From Desulfobacterales bacterium (GTDB lineage: Bacteria; Desulfobacterota; Desulfobacteria; Desulfobacterales; Desulfobacteraceae), in the NCBI GenBank assembly GCA_022361535.1, contig JAKSAU010000758.1:1-9416 (forward strand): 9,416 bases of DNA. Direction: 5' to 3'. The notes under the pieces are model-generated. The model made no database searches and was not told the origin of the DNA. It saw nothing but the letters and a program-made list of their open reading frames with translations. The position numbers were made by a program, and so were the translations under genes. This document shows, piece after piece, positions 1-5,916 of this stretch (position 1 is its first letter; each line of letters begins with the position of its first letter).

Positions 1-530
1 ATATCCAGGGGATGGGAAAGCTTGGGAGCTTTTTCAAATCCCAAATACCCGATTGGCGTACCAGTTTCCGGGATAGGCTTAAGCAGGTTTGGTACCTTGC
101 TCGTGTTCCCCATTACCAATTGTTTGTTTTTATCAAAGAGCAGGATTCTTGGACCCAGGTCACCAGGACGGGGGCGGGGAGGCCGGTGATGGCCGGCAAT
201 CAAAGGTGCTTTTGGAGGGTTTAAGAACGCCTGGTTTGGCCCTTGAGGAAGCCCGGGTGGTTTTGGGGGAAATACTAAACCGGCCTCTTCAAGAATAGAT
301 ATCCATTTTGAATGGTTGTGCATAAGAAATGACCAGTCATTTTTGTTTGTGCGGTATTCGGAGGTTAGAATAGGAACCAGTGTATCCAGTTGCTGATATT
401 CGCTCTGGGTGACATAATCGCTAAAGTTTTTAAATGCATAAAATTGCATTGTACTGATTAATATTCCTACCAATACAACGCCTGCTGCAAGGAAGGAGAG
501 AAAAAATTTTGTAAGCAGGGACATACGCAT
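1..530 (-). CDS. Sensor histidine kinase, N-terminal part (truncated by the window edge)
   Basis: The reverse strand is open from an ATG at 530 to the window edge, giving 176 codons with no stop. The first residues (MRMSLLTKFF) lead into one hydrophobic segment at about residues 6-30, a typical signal anchor. A periplasmic stretch of about 145 residues follows, with a proline-rich part at about 87-122. The segment around residues 127-165 (PRILLFDKNKQLVMGN, then IPETGTPIGYLGF) resembles the extracytoplasmic sensor region of BaeS/CpxA-type kinases, which ends with a second membrane helix and HAMP domain. Those parts, the dimerisation helix and the ATPase domain would lie beyond base 1, so the kinase assignment is an inference from the N-terminus. 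An in-frame TAA at 558-560 rules out a longer ATG-started protein. No clear Shine-Dalgarno sequence is seen, and a second ATG at 524 is possible. The gene is divergent from the alkyltransferase-like gene. Confidence 0.72.
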   Translation of the reverse strand, partial: MRMSLLTKFFLSFLAAGVVLVGILISTMQFYAFKNFSDYVTQSEYQQLDTLVPILTSEYRTNKNDWSFLMHNHSKWISILEEAGLVFPPKPPGLPQGPNQAFLNPPKAPLIAGHHRPPRPRPGDLGPRILLFDKNKQLVMGNTSKVPNLLKPIPETGTPIGYLGFEKAPKLSHPLD

Positions 531-682
531 GAGATGTAATCCAACATTGACGGTTATTTAGTATTAATCTGATTGGCGAACAGGGTAGCCTATTTGGGGT
601 GGGTTTTCAAATTCCTTCAATACGCTCCTTGATGGATTTACATATGGAGTTGATATCACCCCATTGAAAAAATAAGGACATT

Positions 683-1030
683 ATGTCACACTGCCGGGCC
701 ATGATACATCCGTTTACAAGAAAGGTTGTCAATGTCATTAAGGCTATCCCTGAGGGGAAAGTTCTTTCCTATGGACGGGTTGCTGCACTTGCCGGAAACT
801 CCCGGGGAGCCCGCCAGGTTTCCAGGATTCTCCATTCCATGTCCGGTAAGCATGAGCTGCCATGGCACCGTGTGGTAAACGCCTCCGGACAGATTTCCCT
901 GCCACGGGGCAGGGGGTATGAGCTTCAAAAAGCCCTGCTGGAATCGGAAGGGGTTTTTCTGACTGTATCCGGGAAGATTGATTTTTCAACCTATTTATGG
1001 GTACCGGAAATGATTCCGGATGATGCATAA
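683..1030 (+). CDS. Alkyltransferase-like protein (ATL, MGMT-family DNA-binding domain without the acceptor cysteine)
   Basis: This 115-residue protein is a stand-alone C-terminal domain of the O6-methylguanine-DNA methyltransferase family. The HTH segment is visible (SYGRVAALAG at 29-38, RGARQVSRIL at 41-50). The active-site motif, normally PCHR, reads LPWHRVVNASG at 59-69, so tryptophan (Trp61) replaces the methyl-accepting cysteine. That change defines the ATL proteins (E. coli YbaZ/Atl, fission yeast Atl1). These bind O6-alkylguanine, flip it out and hand the lesion to nucleotide excision repair without removing the alkyl group. An AAGGA at 674-678, only four bases before the ATG, supports the start; a second ATG at 701 would drop six residues. 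The gene appears monocistronic. It diverges from the sensor kinase and converges with the DUF2889 gene, leaving only 14 bases between their ends. Confidence 0.9.
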   Translation: MSHCRAMIHPFTRKVVNVIKAIPEGKVLSYGRVAALAGNSRGARQVSRILHSMSGKHELPWHRVVNASGQISLPRGRGYELQKALLESEGVFLTVSGKIDFSTYLWVPEMIPDDA

Positions 1031-1044
1031 GCAACTTTTTAGTT

Positions 1045-1623
1045 TTACGTATTATCTTCGGCCTGATGGTCTATGGCCTGGATAAGCGTGTTGTATCTGG
1101 GGCCGCCTTTTTTCCAAAGCCTGCATGAGTCCACAAGATAGACCGGGCTTTCTTTCGGAATCTGTGGAATTCTATCCTTATCCCTGTCCTGGTGCCGTTT
1201 CCATGTCAATCCGCCATGGATGATTTCTGTTCCCATGGCTTTGACCAAAGTACATAGATGAGCGCATCCGTTTGCGCCACCCACAAGGTTTCTGACTTTT
1301 TGGGAAAACCCGGGCTTAACTTCAAGTCCTTGAATCAATTCAATCCGGTCAAGGGTCTCGGGACATTGGTCAACAGGCACGGTGATCATTTTTGCTTCTG
1401 CTTGTTCGATTCTTAATGGATCCGGGGCAATGAGCAGGGTGGCTGTCATATGGTGCACAATACCGGGTGGTTTATCCCGGCCAAGGATATCAATGATGTG
1501 AACATGACGTTCATCTTTAAGCTCTCCATGGACAATGATTTGGCTTTCTGTATGCGGAACCGCAGACAGGCTAATGTTCCGTGTATGGATAAGGGGGCGT
1601 TTTTTTATGAATTCTTCCAGCAT
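1045..1623 (-). CDS. DUF2889 domain protein
   Basis: This 192-residue protein has no signal peptide or membrane segment. The N-terminal and middle parts match the DUF2889 pattern: a start of the form RPLIHTRNISL at 9-19, a short beta-rich stretch, HHMTATLLIAPD at 57-68, and the family's best-known block with VKPGFSQKVRNLVGGANGC at 102-120 followed by AHL. DUF2889 proteins have no established function; they occur in proteobacteria, often near metabolic enzymes. The last 55 or so residues (charged KRHQDRDKDR, then PVYLVDSCRLWKKGGPRY) extend past that block and include a conserved-looking Cys167. The start is well supported: AAGGA at 1630-1634 lies six bases before the ATG. The gene diverges from the EamA permease across a 174-base gap and converges on the ATL gene. 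No role is assigned. Confidence 0.8.
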   Translation of the reverse strand: MLEEFIKKRPLIHTRNISLSAVPHTESQIIVHGELKDERHVHIIDILGRDKPPGIVHHMTATLLIAPDPLRIEQAEAKMITVPVDQCPETLDRIELIQGLEVKPGFSQKVRNLVGGANGCAHLCTLVKAMGTEIIHGGLTWKRHQDRDKDRIPQIPKESPVYLVDSCRLWKKGGPRYNTLIQAIDHQAEDNT

Positions 1624-1797
1624 GCTGCGTCCTTAAATCGAGGGTGCATTTTTTTTGCAACCTAATTCATTTTCTTTTCCAAAGCAAATGTTAGATCTGT
1701 ATTTTTTACGAATAGTTTTTATATTTCCTTTTTTTCTTGACCTTGTCCATGTAAACCACTAGGGTCCCTGTGTTACAAAAAGGAGATTTGGACATCC

Positions 1798-2670
1798 ATG
1801 CTGCAAATAATTGCTCGCCCCATTGCCGGTCTTTTTCTTGGTGCATTGATCATCAGTTTTTCAAGTGTCTTTGTAAAACTGTCCCAGGTGAATCCCATGG
1901 TTTCGGCTTTTTACCGTGTATTTTTTGGATGCATCTTCCTGAGCCTGATGTGCGGTGTGAAAAATGAATTTAAAAAAATGCCACTAAAACAGACCTTGTT
2001 GGCAATCCTCTGCGGTCTGGTCTTTGGGGTTGATCTTTTTTGCTGGCATTTCAGTATAGATTATGTTGGACCCGGATTGGCGACAATCTTAGGAAACTGT
2101 CAGGTTTTTGTTCTCGCCCTTGCAGGTTGGCTGATATACAAAGAAAAATTAGGGGTATCGTTTATGCTGTCATTGCCCCTTGCCCTTATAGGCCTGTATA
2201 TGGTTATTGGAATGGATACGGCACAGTTGACGCCCCAATATATAGCCGGTATCGGGTTTGGCATCTTGACTGCCTTAAGTTACAGTGTTTTTATTCTTTT
2301 AATTCGGTATGTCCAATCAGGCAAGGACAGCCCTATCTTCTTCTACCAGGTAGTGGTAACGGCAGCAGGGTCCGTTTTTTTATGCCTTGTGGTAATAGGA
2401 GCCGGGCATTCGTTTGCCATTCCCAGTTTCTCATCATTGGCTGCTTTGTTGGGGTTAGGTGTTTTATCACAAGCTTTGGCATGGGTTATGATTTCTCATT
2501 TTTTGCCCGGTGTAGAAGCCTCAAGAGCAGGTCTTATACTTCTCTTACAGCCTGCCCTTTCCTTTGTCTGGGATGTGATTCTTTTTAATCGTGAAACCGG
2601 TTGGGCTGGATGGATCGGGGTTACAATTGTCCTGATCGCCATTTACATGGGCATGGCCCGAAAGCATTGA
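1798..2670 (+). CDS. DMT-superfamily permease (EamA family)
   Basis: This 290-residue inner-membrane protein has about ten hydrophobic helices in two repeated EamA units (roughly residues 8-137 and 148-287), the usual DMT length and plan. The first unit starts with PIAGLFLGALIISFSSVFVK and contains the typical FYRVFFGCIFL segment in the second helix; its later part carries GPGLATILGNCQVFVLAL. The second unit has SYSVFILLIRY and ends with LILLLQPALSFVWDVILFNR and GWAGWIGVTIVLIAIYMG, both characteristic of EamA exporters. The family includes amino-acid, metabolite and drug exporters, and the substrate cannot be read from the sequence. A GGAG at 1782-1785 lies 12 bases before the ATG, slightly long but acceptable. 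The gene stands alone and converges with the ZIP transporter, whose stop is 13 bases away. Confidence 0.9.
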   Translation: MLQIIARPIAGLFLGALIISFSSVFVKLSQVNPMVSAFYRVFFGCIFLSLMCGVKNEFKKMPLKQTLLAILCGLVFGVDLFCWHFSIDYVGPGLATILGNCQVFVLALAGWLIYKEKLGVSFMLSLPLALIGLYMVIGMDTAQLTPQYIAGIGFGILTALSYSVFILLIRYVQSGKDSPIFFYQVVVTAAGSVFLCLVVIGAGHSFAIPSFSSLAALLGLGVLSQALAWVMISHFLPGVEASRAGLILLLQPALSFVWDVILFNRETGWAGWIGVTIVLIAIYMGMARKH

Positions 2671-2683
2671 TTACCGCATCGGA

Positions 2684-3505
2684 TCAGGCAAAAAGGACAA
2701 GGCTTGCAGCCATAACAGCCATACCTGCCACAACCCCGTACATTGCAATATGATGCTCTCCGTATTTTTCAGCCGTGGGCAGCAATTCATCCAACGATAT
2801 AAAGACCATGATACCTGCAACAACGGCAAAAAGCAGCCCAAATACATAATCATTGAAAAACTGCATAAAAAGAAAATACCCGACCAAAGCACCGACCGGT
2901 TCGGAAAGGCCTGATAAAAAAGAAAGACCAAATGCTTTTTTCCGGCTGCCTGTGGCGTAAAACAAAGGCACTGATACGGCGATCCCTTCAGGGATATTGT
3001 GTATGGCGACGGCTACGGCAATGCTGATACCAAGGGCTGGGTCCTGGAGTCCTCCTACAAAGGTTGCCAGTCCTTCGGGGAAGTTGTGTATAGCAATCGC
3101 TAAAGCAGAGAACATGCCCATTCGTTCCAGGTTTCTTCTTTTTTCCGCCTCTTCCATGGATATGGACATGTCTTCGATTCCCCGAATTTCATGGGGGTTT
3201 TCAAAGCTTGGAACCAATTTGTCAATCAAAGCGATGAGCAGGATACCCCCGAAAAAGGCTATGGTTGTCAGCAAATACCCCTGGCTGGGGCCAACAGCTT
3301 CAGAAAGAGCATCCCGTGCTTTTACAAAAATTTCGATCATGGAAACATAGATCATTACACCTGCGGAAAATCATAAAAAAAAAAAAAAAAATTTTGTGTT
3401 GGTCTGCTTGGTAAAAAAGGCGAGGGCAGAGCCAATACCCGTTGACAGCCCGGCAAACAGGGTGAGGGAAAAAGCAAATAAAACCGTAGAGGTGTCAGGT
3501 GCCAT
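2684..3505 (-). CDS. zupT: ZIP-family divalent metal transporter, ZupT-like, interrupted by an in-frame TGA at codon 45
   Basis: Read from the ATG at 3503-3505, this frame gives 273 codons, close to E. coli ZupT (257). An AGGAG at 3513-3517, seven bases upstream, supports that start. The two hallmark ZIP metal-site motifs are present, HNFPEG at about 140-145 and HNIPEG at about 169-174, along with [14 protein letters not shown] near 230-243 and eight predicted helices. ZupT proteins import zinc and other divalent metals across the inner membrane. The frame breaks at codon 45 (TGA, bases 3371-3373), right after a 17-base T run encoding [10 protein letters not shown]. Both sides stay in the same register, and the gap length fits the family's LLAFSLGFAAG-like helix, with TGA where Gly is expected. 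As written, only an N-terminal peptide, or a protein restarted at the ATG at 3355 (223 residues, all metal motifs kept), could be made. A pseudogene or a base-calling/assembly fault is possible. A promoter candidate lies upstream. Confidence 0.82.
3371..3391 (-). other. 17-base homopolymer plus premature stop inside the ZIP transporter
   Basis: On the plus strand, 17 consecutive A residues (3375-3391) follow TCAT. On the coding strand this reads as a T17 run followed by ATGA, producing five Phe codons, TTA and the stop TGA. ZIP relatives have a mixed small/hydrophobic helix ending in Leu-Gly-Phe at the same place. The length and frame match exactly, but nearly all non-T bases are gone. This looks like substitution towards T rather than an insertion or deletion. 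Confidence 0.75.
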
Positions 3506-3570
3506 TAAAAATCTCCTGTGTCTGGATAATCTGGTTTTGTCGTGATTATAGGGGTATCAAATAAGTTGCG

Positions 3571-3600
3571 ATGATATGAAAAAAATCAGTGCATTGTCAA
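3571..3600 (-). promoter_or_regulatory. Candidate sigma-70 promoter of the ZIP transporter
   Basis: On the minus strand a perfect -35 box TTGACA (3600-3595) is followed after 18 bases by TATCAT (3576-3571), which matches five of six positions of the -10 consensus. It lies in the 108-base gap between the NifX/ORP-type gene and the ZIP gene, about 65 bases before the ZIP ATG. A second isolated TATAAT (3550-3545) occurs further downstream but has no -35 partner. This suggests the ZIP gene is transcribed independently of the sigma-54 unit in front of it. No recognisable Zur or Fur palindrome was seen. Confidence 0.5.
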
Positions 3601-3613
3601 ATTGAAGGAGTAA

Positions 3614-3976
3614 TTATAGTCCGGCGCGCCTTGAATAATCCAGGCTGCATCCGGGCATCATATAGGATTGATCAATGGTCTTTCGGGCAGCAAAACTGTT
3701 GAGTATATCCATGGCATTCCCTGAAACAAACGAGATAAGCCGAATATGGTTTTCCACGATTTGATTCGCCGGTTTTGTTGAAATGGCGCCGCAAACCAGG
3801 GCTGATACATTCTCTTGTTTCAACAAACCTGCCAGGGTTTTAATGTCATCAGGATGAAATGCTGTATATGACTTGTTTGTGACAGACTGGCTTTTGACTT
3901 CAGCAATTAAAAGGGTTCTTGCTGCATCAAACACAGGAGAAACCCGGTTGCCCCAGGTTGTAATTGCAATTTTCAT
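3614..3976 (-). CDS. NifX/NafY/NifB-C-terminal-family protein (dinitrogenase Fe-Mo cofactor biosynthesis domain), orange-protein-like
   Basis: This 120-residue soluble protein is a single domain of the family that binds molybdenum-iron or other metal-sulfur clusters (NifX, NafY, MTH1175, and the orange protein ORP). The family signature is at the N-terminus: MKIAITTWGNRVSPVFDAA. The core VSALVCGAIS at 57-66 is the usual strand-glycine segment, with Cys62. The tail has MMPGCSLDYSRR (106-117), with Cys110 in the position where relatives carry MPGC-type ends. ORP of Desulfovibrio is of similar size and binds a Mo-Cu-sulfur cluster. No nif structural gene is present, so a nitrogenase role is not indicated. 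The start has a strong AAGGAG six bases upstream. A sigma-54-type promoter lies about 50 bases upstream of the ATG, directly downstream of the activator gene, which strongly suggests that this gene is the activator's target. Confidence 0.87.
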   Translation of the reverse strand: MKIAITTWGNRVSPVFDAARTLLIAEVKSQSVTNKSYTAFHPDDIKTLAGLLKQENVSALVCGAISTKPANQIVENHIRLISFVSGNAMDILNSFAARKTIDQSYMMPGCSLDYSRRAGL

Positions 3977-4026
3977 GGCGATCTCCTTTGATTTTTGTCT
4001 GTAAACGTATCTGTGGCAAATTGGGA

Positions 4027-4042
4027 TGCAAGGCCTGTACCT
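4027..4042 (-). promoter_or_regulatory. Candidate sigma-54 (-24/-12) promoter of the NifX/ORP-type gene
   Basis: The minus strand reads AGGTACAGGCCTTGCA. Compared with the consensus TGGCACG-N4-TTGCA it keeps the essential GG (4041-4040) and GC (4029-4028) separated by exactly ten bases, the AC of the -24 box and the whole TTGCA of the -12 box. Transcription would start near 4016, leaving a leader of about 40 bases with a strong ribosome site. The gene directly upstream encodes a sigma-54 activator, which makes the match much more likely to be real than its score alone would suggest. Confidence 0.62.
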
Positions 4043-4139
4043 GTTTACGGCACAGGAACTGATGGATATGGAAAGCCGCCGTATTCAGGTGAAATATAAA
4101 AACATGTCTTTGCCTGATTAAAAAAGCATAAGCATTGTG

Positions 4140-4181
4140 TTGCAAAAATGAGACTGTTTAAAACGGTCGGGTTGCAGAATT
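4140..4181. promoter_or_regulatory. Candidate upstream activator sites (TTGCA half-sites flanking a 17-bp imperfect palindrome)
   Basis: Two similar elements, TTGCAAAAAT (4140-4149) and GGGTTGCAGAATT (4169-4181), flank an imperfect palindrome (GACTGTTT at 4152-4159, A, AAACGGTC at 4161-4168; one mismatched pair). The second element matches GGGTTGCAAGATT at 5690-5702 in 11 of 13 bases. The block sits about 125-165 bases upstream of the predicted sigma-54 start, a normal distance for enhancer sites. The palindrome followed by TTTTT on the minus strand might instead act as a weak terminator for the activator gene. Confidence 0.35.
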
Positions 4182-4186
4182 ATAGC

Positions 4187-5530
4187 TTATAACTGTATTC
4201 CCAGTTTTTTTATCCGCCTGAACAAAGTACTTTTGTGGATGCCAAGGTCTCTTGCAGCAGCATTCCTGTTGTCGTTATTTCGCTCCAAGGCATCTGTGAT
4301 CATTTTAATCTGGGCTGCTTTTACCGGATCTGTATTCGCCTGTGCATTTGTCGGCGATATCGACGCCATTGAGGACGGCAGATGAGAGGTATGTATTACA
4401 CCGTCCGGGCAAAGCACAAAGGCATGTTCTATTATGTTTTCAAGCTCCCTGATGTTTCCCGGGAAATCATGGGCCATGAAGGTTGCCATTACATCCGGAT
4501 CAATCCCTTCGATTAATTTGTTCTGGCTCAGGTTCAGTTTGGATATGAACCGGTCCACCAATGGTGGGACGTCTTCCATACGCTGGCGTAGCGGCGGCAG
4601 GGATAAGCGGATCACATTAATACGGTAGTAAAGATCCTGGCGAAAGTCTTTGTTCTCCACCATAGTGGTCAGGTTTTTGTTGGTCGCTGCAATTATTCTG
4701 ACATTGGACTTTTCTTTTTCTATTCCGCCAAGAGGGGTGTATTCATGCTCCTGAAGGACCCGCAGAAGCCTTACCTGAAAAGCTGGACTTGTATCTCCGA
4801 TTTCATCAAGAAAGACGGTCCCGCCTTCAGCCAGGGCAAATTGACCCGGCTTATCTTTGACTGCATGGGTAAAGGCCCCTTTTTTGTACCCGAATAACTC
4901 CGATTCTAAAAGTGTGTCTGGCAATGCCCCGCAATTGATGGCAATAAACGGATTGTTTTTACGATGGCTGGCATTGTGAATGGCTCTTGCCATTAATTCT
5001 TTTCCTGTACCGGTTTCTCCTTCTATGAGTACGGACGAGTCACTTTCGGAGATTTGTGGCAGGATATTGAAAATATTTTTCATAGCATTTGAGTTGCTAA
5101 TCATGTCTCCGACTTGAACACTTCCAGCCAGTTCTTTTCTCAGGGCTTCAACCAGGGAGTGGTCCCGGAATGTTTCAACACCGCCGATTACATTATCATC
5201 TTCGTCTATCAACAAGGATGTCGATGCCGTAATAGGTATTTTTTCCTGCTTGCTGTTTACAATGTAGGCAGATGTGGAGACAAAGGGTTTTCCCTCTTCC
5301 ATGGTTTTTTTTAAGGCGCACCCTTCTTCGCACATGTTTGAGCGGAAAACTTCCCAGCAGTGCCGCCCGATAGCCTCATCCCGGGTAATGCCTGTTATAT
5401 CTTCTGCTGCCTTGTTAAACGAGGTGATTTCCCAATTATAGTCAATTGTAAACACACCGTCTGAAATACAATCCAGTATGACCTTTGTGGTATCATCAGA
5501 TAACGGGCCGAATATTTTGTTTTTGTCCAT
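4187..5530 (-). CDS. Sigma-54-dependent transcriptional activator: PAS, AAA+ and Fis-type HTH domains
   Basis: This 447-residue cytoplasmic enhancer-binding protein has an N-terminal PAS domain (about 13-125), with cysteines at 58, 67 and 71 (HCWEVF, MCEEGC), that could sense redox state or bind a cofactor. The AAA+ domain (about 143-370) shows Walker A GETGTGKE (171-178), Walker B GGTVFLDEIG (236-245) and the arginine-rich DLYYRINV. The sigma-54-contacting loop reads GAFTHA (218-223) instead of the usual GAFTGA; the essential Phe-Thr is retained. A Fis-type HTH closes the protein (NRNAAARDLGIHKSTLFRRI, 421-440). The start has an AAGGAG seven bases upstream. The family hydrolyses ATP to open sigma-54 promoters. 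The adjacent downstream NifX/ORP-type gene with its -24/-12 promoter is the probable target, similar to the activator gene (DVU2106) at the Desulfovibrio orange-protein locus. A palindrome upstream of this gene suggests autoregulation. Confidence 0.93.
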   Translation of the reverse strand: MDKNKIFGPLSDDTTKVILDCISDGVFTIDYNWEITSFNKAAEDITGITRDEAIGRHCWEVFRSNMCEEGCALKKTMEEGKPFVSTSAYIVNSKQEKIPITASTSLLIDEDDNVIGGVETFRDHSLVEALRKELAGSVQVGDMISNSNAMKNIFNILPQISESDSSVLIEGETGTGKELMARAIHNASHRKNNPFIAINCGALPDTLLESELFGYKKGAFTHAVKDKPGQFALAEGGTVFLDEIGDTSPAFQVRLLRVLQEHEYTPLGGIEKEKSNVRIIAATNKNLTTMVENKDFRQDLYYRINVIRLSLPPLRQRMEDVPPLVDRFISKLNLSQNKLIEGIDPDVMATFMAHDFPGNIRELENIIEHAFVLCPDGVIHTSHLPSSMASISPTNAQANTDPVKAAQIKMITDALERNNDNRNAAARDLGIHKSTLFRRIKKLGIQL

Positions 5531-5611
5531 GTATCCACTCCTTGATGTATAAGGGGTTTAATCACAAAAATCGCAATTTTGCAACCGTTTAGGTTGTTGC
5601 GTAAGGAAAAC

Positions 5612-5691
5612 AATCTCGCATTGGGTGTTGTGGTGTGTGTATTGTATTTGTATATGTTTTCAGTTCTTTAGCTCCTTAATCTTGCAATGGG
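5612..5691 (+). repeat. Imperfect direct repeat, AATCTYGCAWTGGG
   Basis: AATCTCGCATTGGG (5612-5625) and AATCTTGCAATGGG (5678-5691) agree at 12 of 14 bases, with starts 66 bp apart. The second copy is the left half of the perfect palindrome; the first may be a degenerate second binding site for the same protein. Confidence 0.45.
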
Positions 5692-5702
5692 GTTGCAAGA
5701 TT
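5678..5702. promoter_or_regulatory. Perfect 10-bp inverted repeat, operator-like site upstream of the activator gene
   Basis: The arms AATCTTGCAA (5678-5687) and TTGCAAGATT (5693-5702) are exact reverse complements around the five-base spacer TGGGG. Each arm ends in TTGCAA, itself a palindrome, and the two copies are 11 bp apart, one helical turn, as expected for a dimeric regulator. It lies about 150 bases before the activator ATG. The half-site recurs upstream of the NifX/ORP-type gene, so the Fis-type HTH of the activator is the obvious candidate binder. No U-run follows on either strand, so it is not an intrinsic terminator. Confidence 0.6.
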
Positions 5703-5719
5703 GCATTCTGTATGTGTAT

Positions 5720-5746
5720 TTGACAACGTCAATTGGTTGCTAATAT
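5720..5746 (+). promoter_or_regulatory. Weak promoter candidate directed towards flaG
   Basis: A perfect -35 box TTGACA (5720-5725) is followed after 15 bases by TAATAT (5741-5746), a four-of-six -10 match with a shorter than optimal spacer. The leader would be about 190 bases. No convincing sigma-28 (TAAA-N15-GCCGATAA) promoter was found closer to the gene, so the flaG promoter remains uncertain. Confidence 0.22.
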
Positions 5747-5899
5747 GCAATTGTTAATCCACCTTGATTTTGATCAGGATGTGATATGGGTGCATTGGGG
5801 GCTAACTTAAAAAAAAGACGATATACATTTTTTTTATTCAAGAAAACTGTCTTCTGAGCCGAAGAGTATTTTACAGAGAATAGGCTATAAAAAAAATGT

Positions 5900-5916
5900 T
5901 GCCGAATTCTCCGGCA
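5900..5916 (+). promoter_or_regulatory. Small hairpin in the flaG leader
   Basis: TGCCG (5900-5904) and CGGCA (5912-5916) can pair around a seven-base loop. The stem ends 12 bases before the AGGAG ribosome site of flaG (5929-5933) and has no T-run, so it may tune translation or mRNA stability rather than terminate. The stem is short and could be chance. Confidence 0.25.

Noticed and set aside
165..180. Apparent frameshift in the C-rich stretch of the sensor kinase
   Set aside because: Recounting the bases (four C, G, five C on the coding strand) gives one continuous frame through to base 1.
12..298. Plus-strand open frames at the left edge
   Set aside because: They are antisense to the sensor kinase frame, whose protein has a clear signal anchor and sensor-like sequence.
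1656..1663. TTGCAACC upstream of the DUF2889 gene as another activator site
   Set aside because: Single motif beside a T run with no inverted partner and no sigma-54 promoter nearby; it is expected by chance in AT-rich DNA.
1737..1765. TTGACC-N17-TAGGGT before the EamA gene as a promoter
   Set aside because: The -10 box matches at only three of six positions, so it is too weak to list as a feature.
3371..3373. TGA in the ZIP gene read as selenocysteine
   Set aside because: The family has glycine here, the neighbouring codons are also abnormal (T run), and no convincing SECIS-like hairpin is seen right after the TGA.
3614..3976. Assignment as nitrogenase accessory NifX
   Set aside because: No nif genes are present, and the short stand-alone domain with an adjacent sigma-54 activator fits the orange-protein-type branch better.
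5788..5802. GG-N10-GC on the plus strand as a sigma-54 promoter for flaG
   Set aside because: Only the dinucleotides match; the remaining -24 and -12 positions disagree, and a G-rich run makes the match likely by chance.
5901..5908. GCCGAATT as a sigma-28 -10 box for flaG
   Set aside because: Only GCCGA matches and no TAAA-type -35 element lies at the required distance; the bases also belong to a hairpin.
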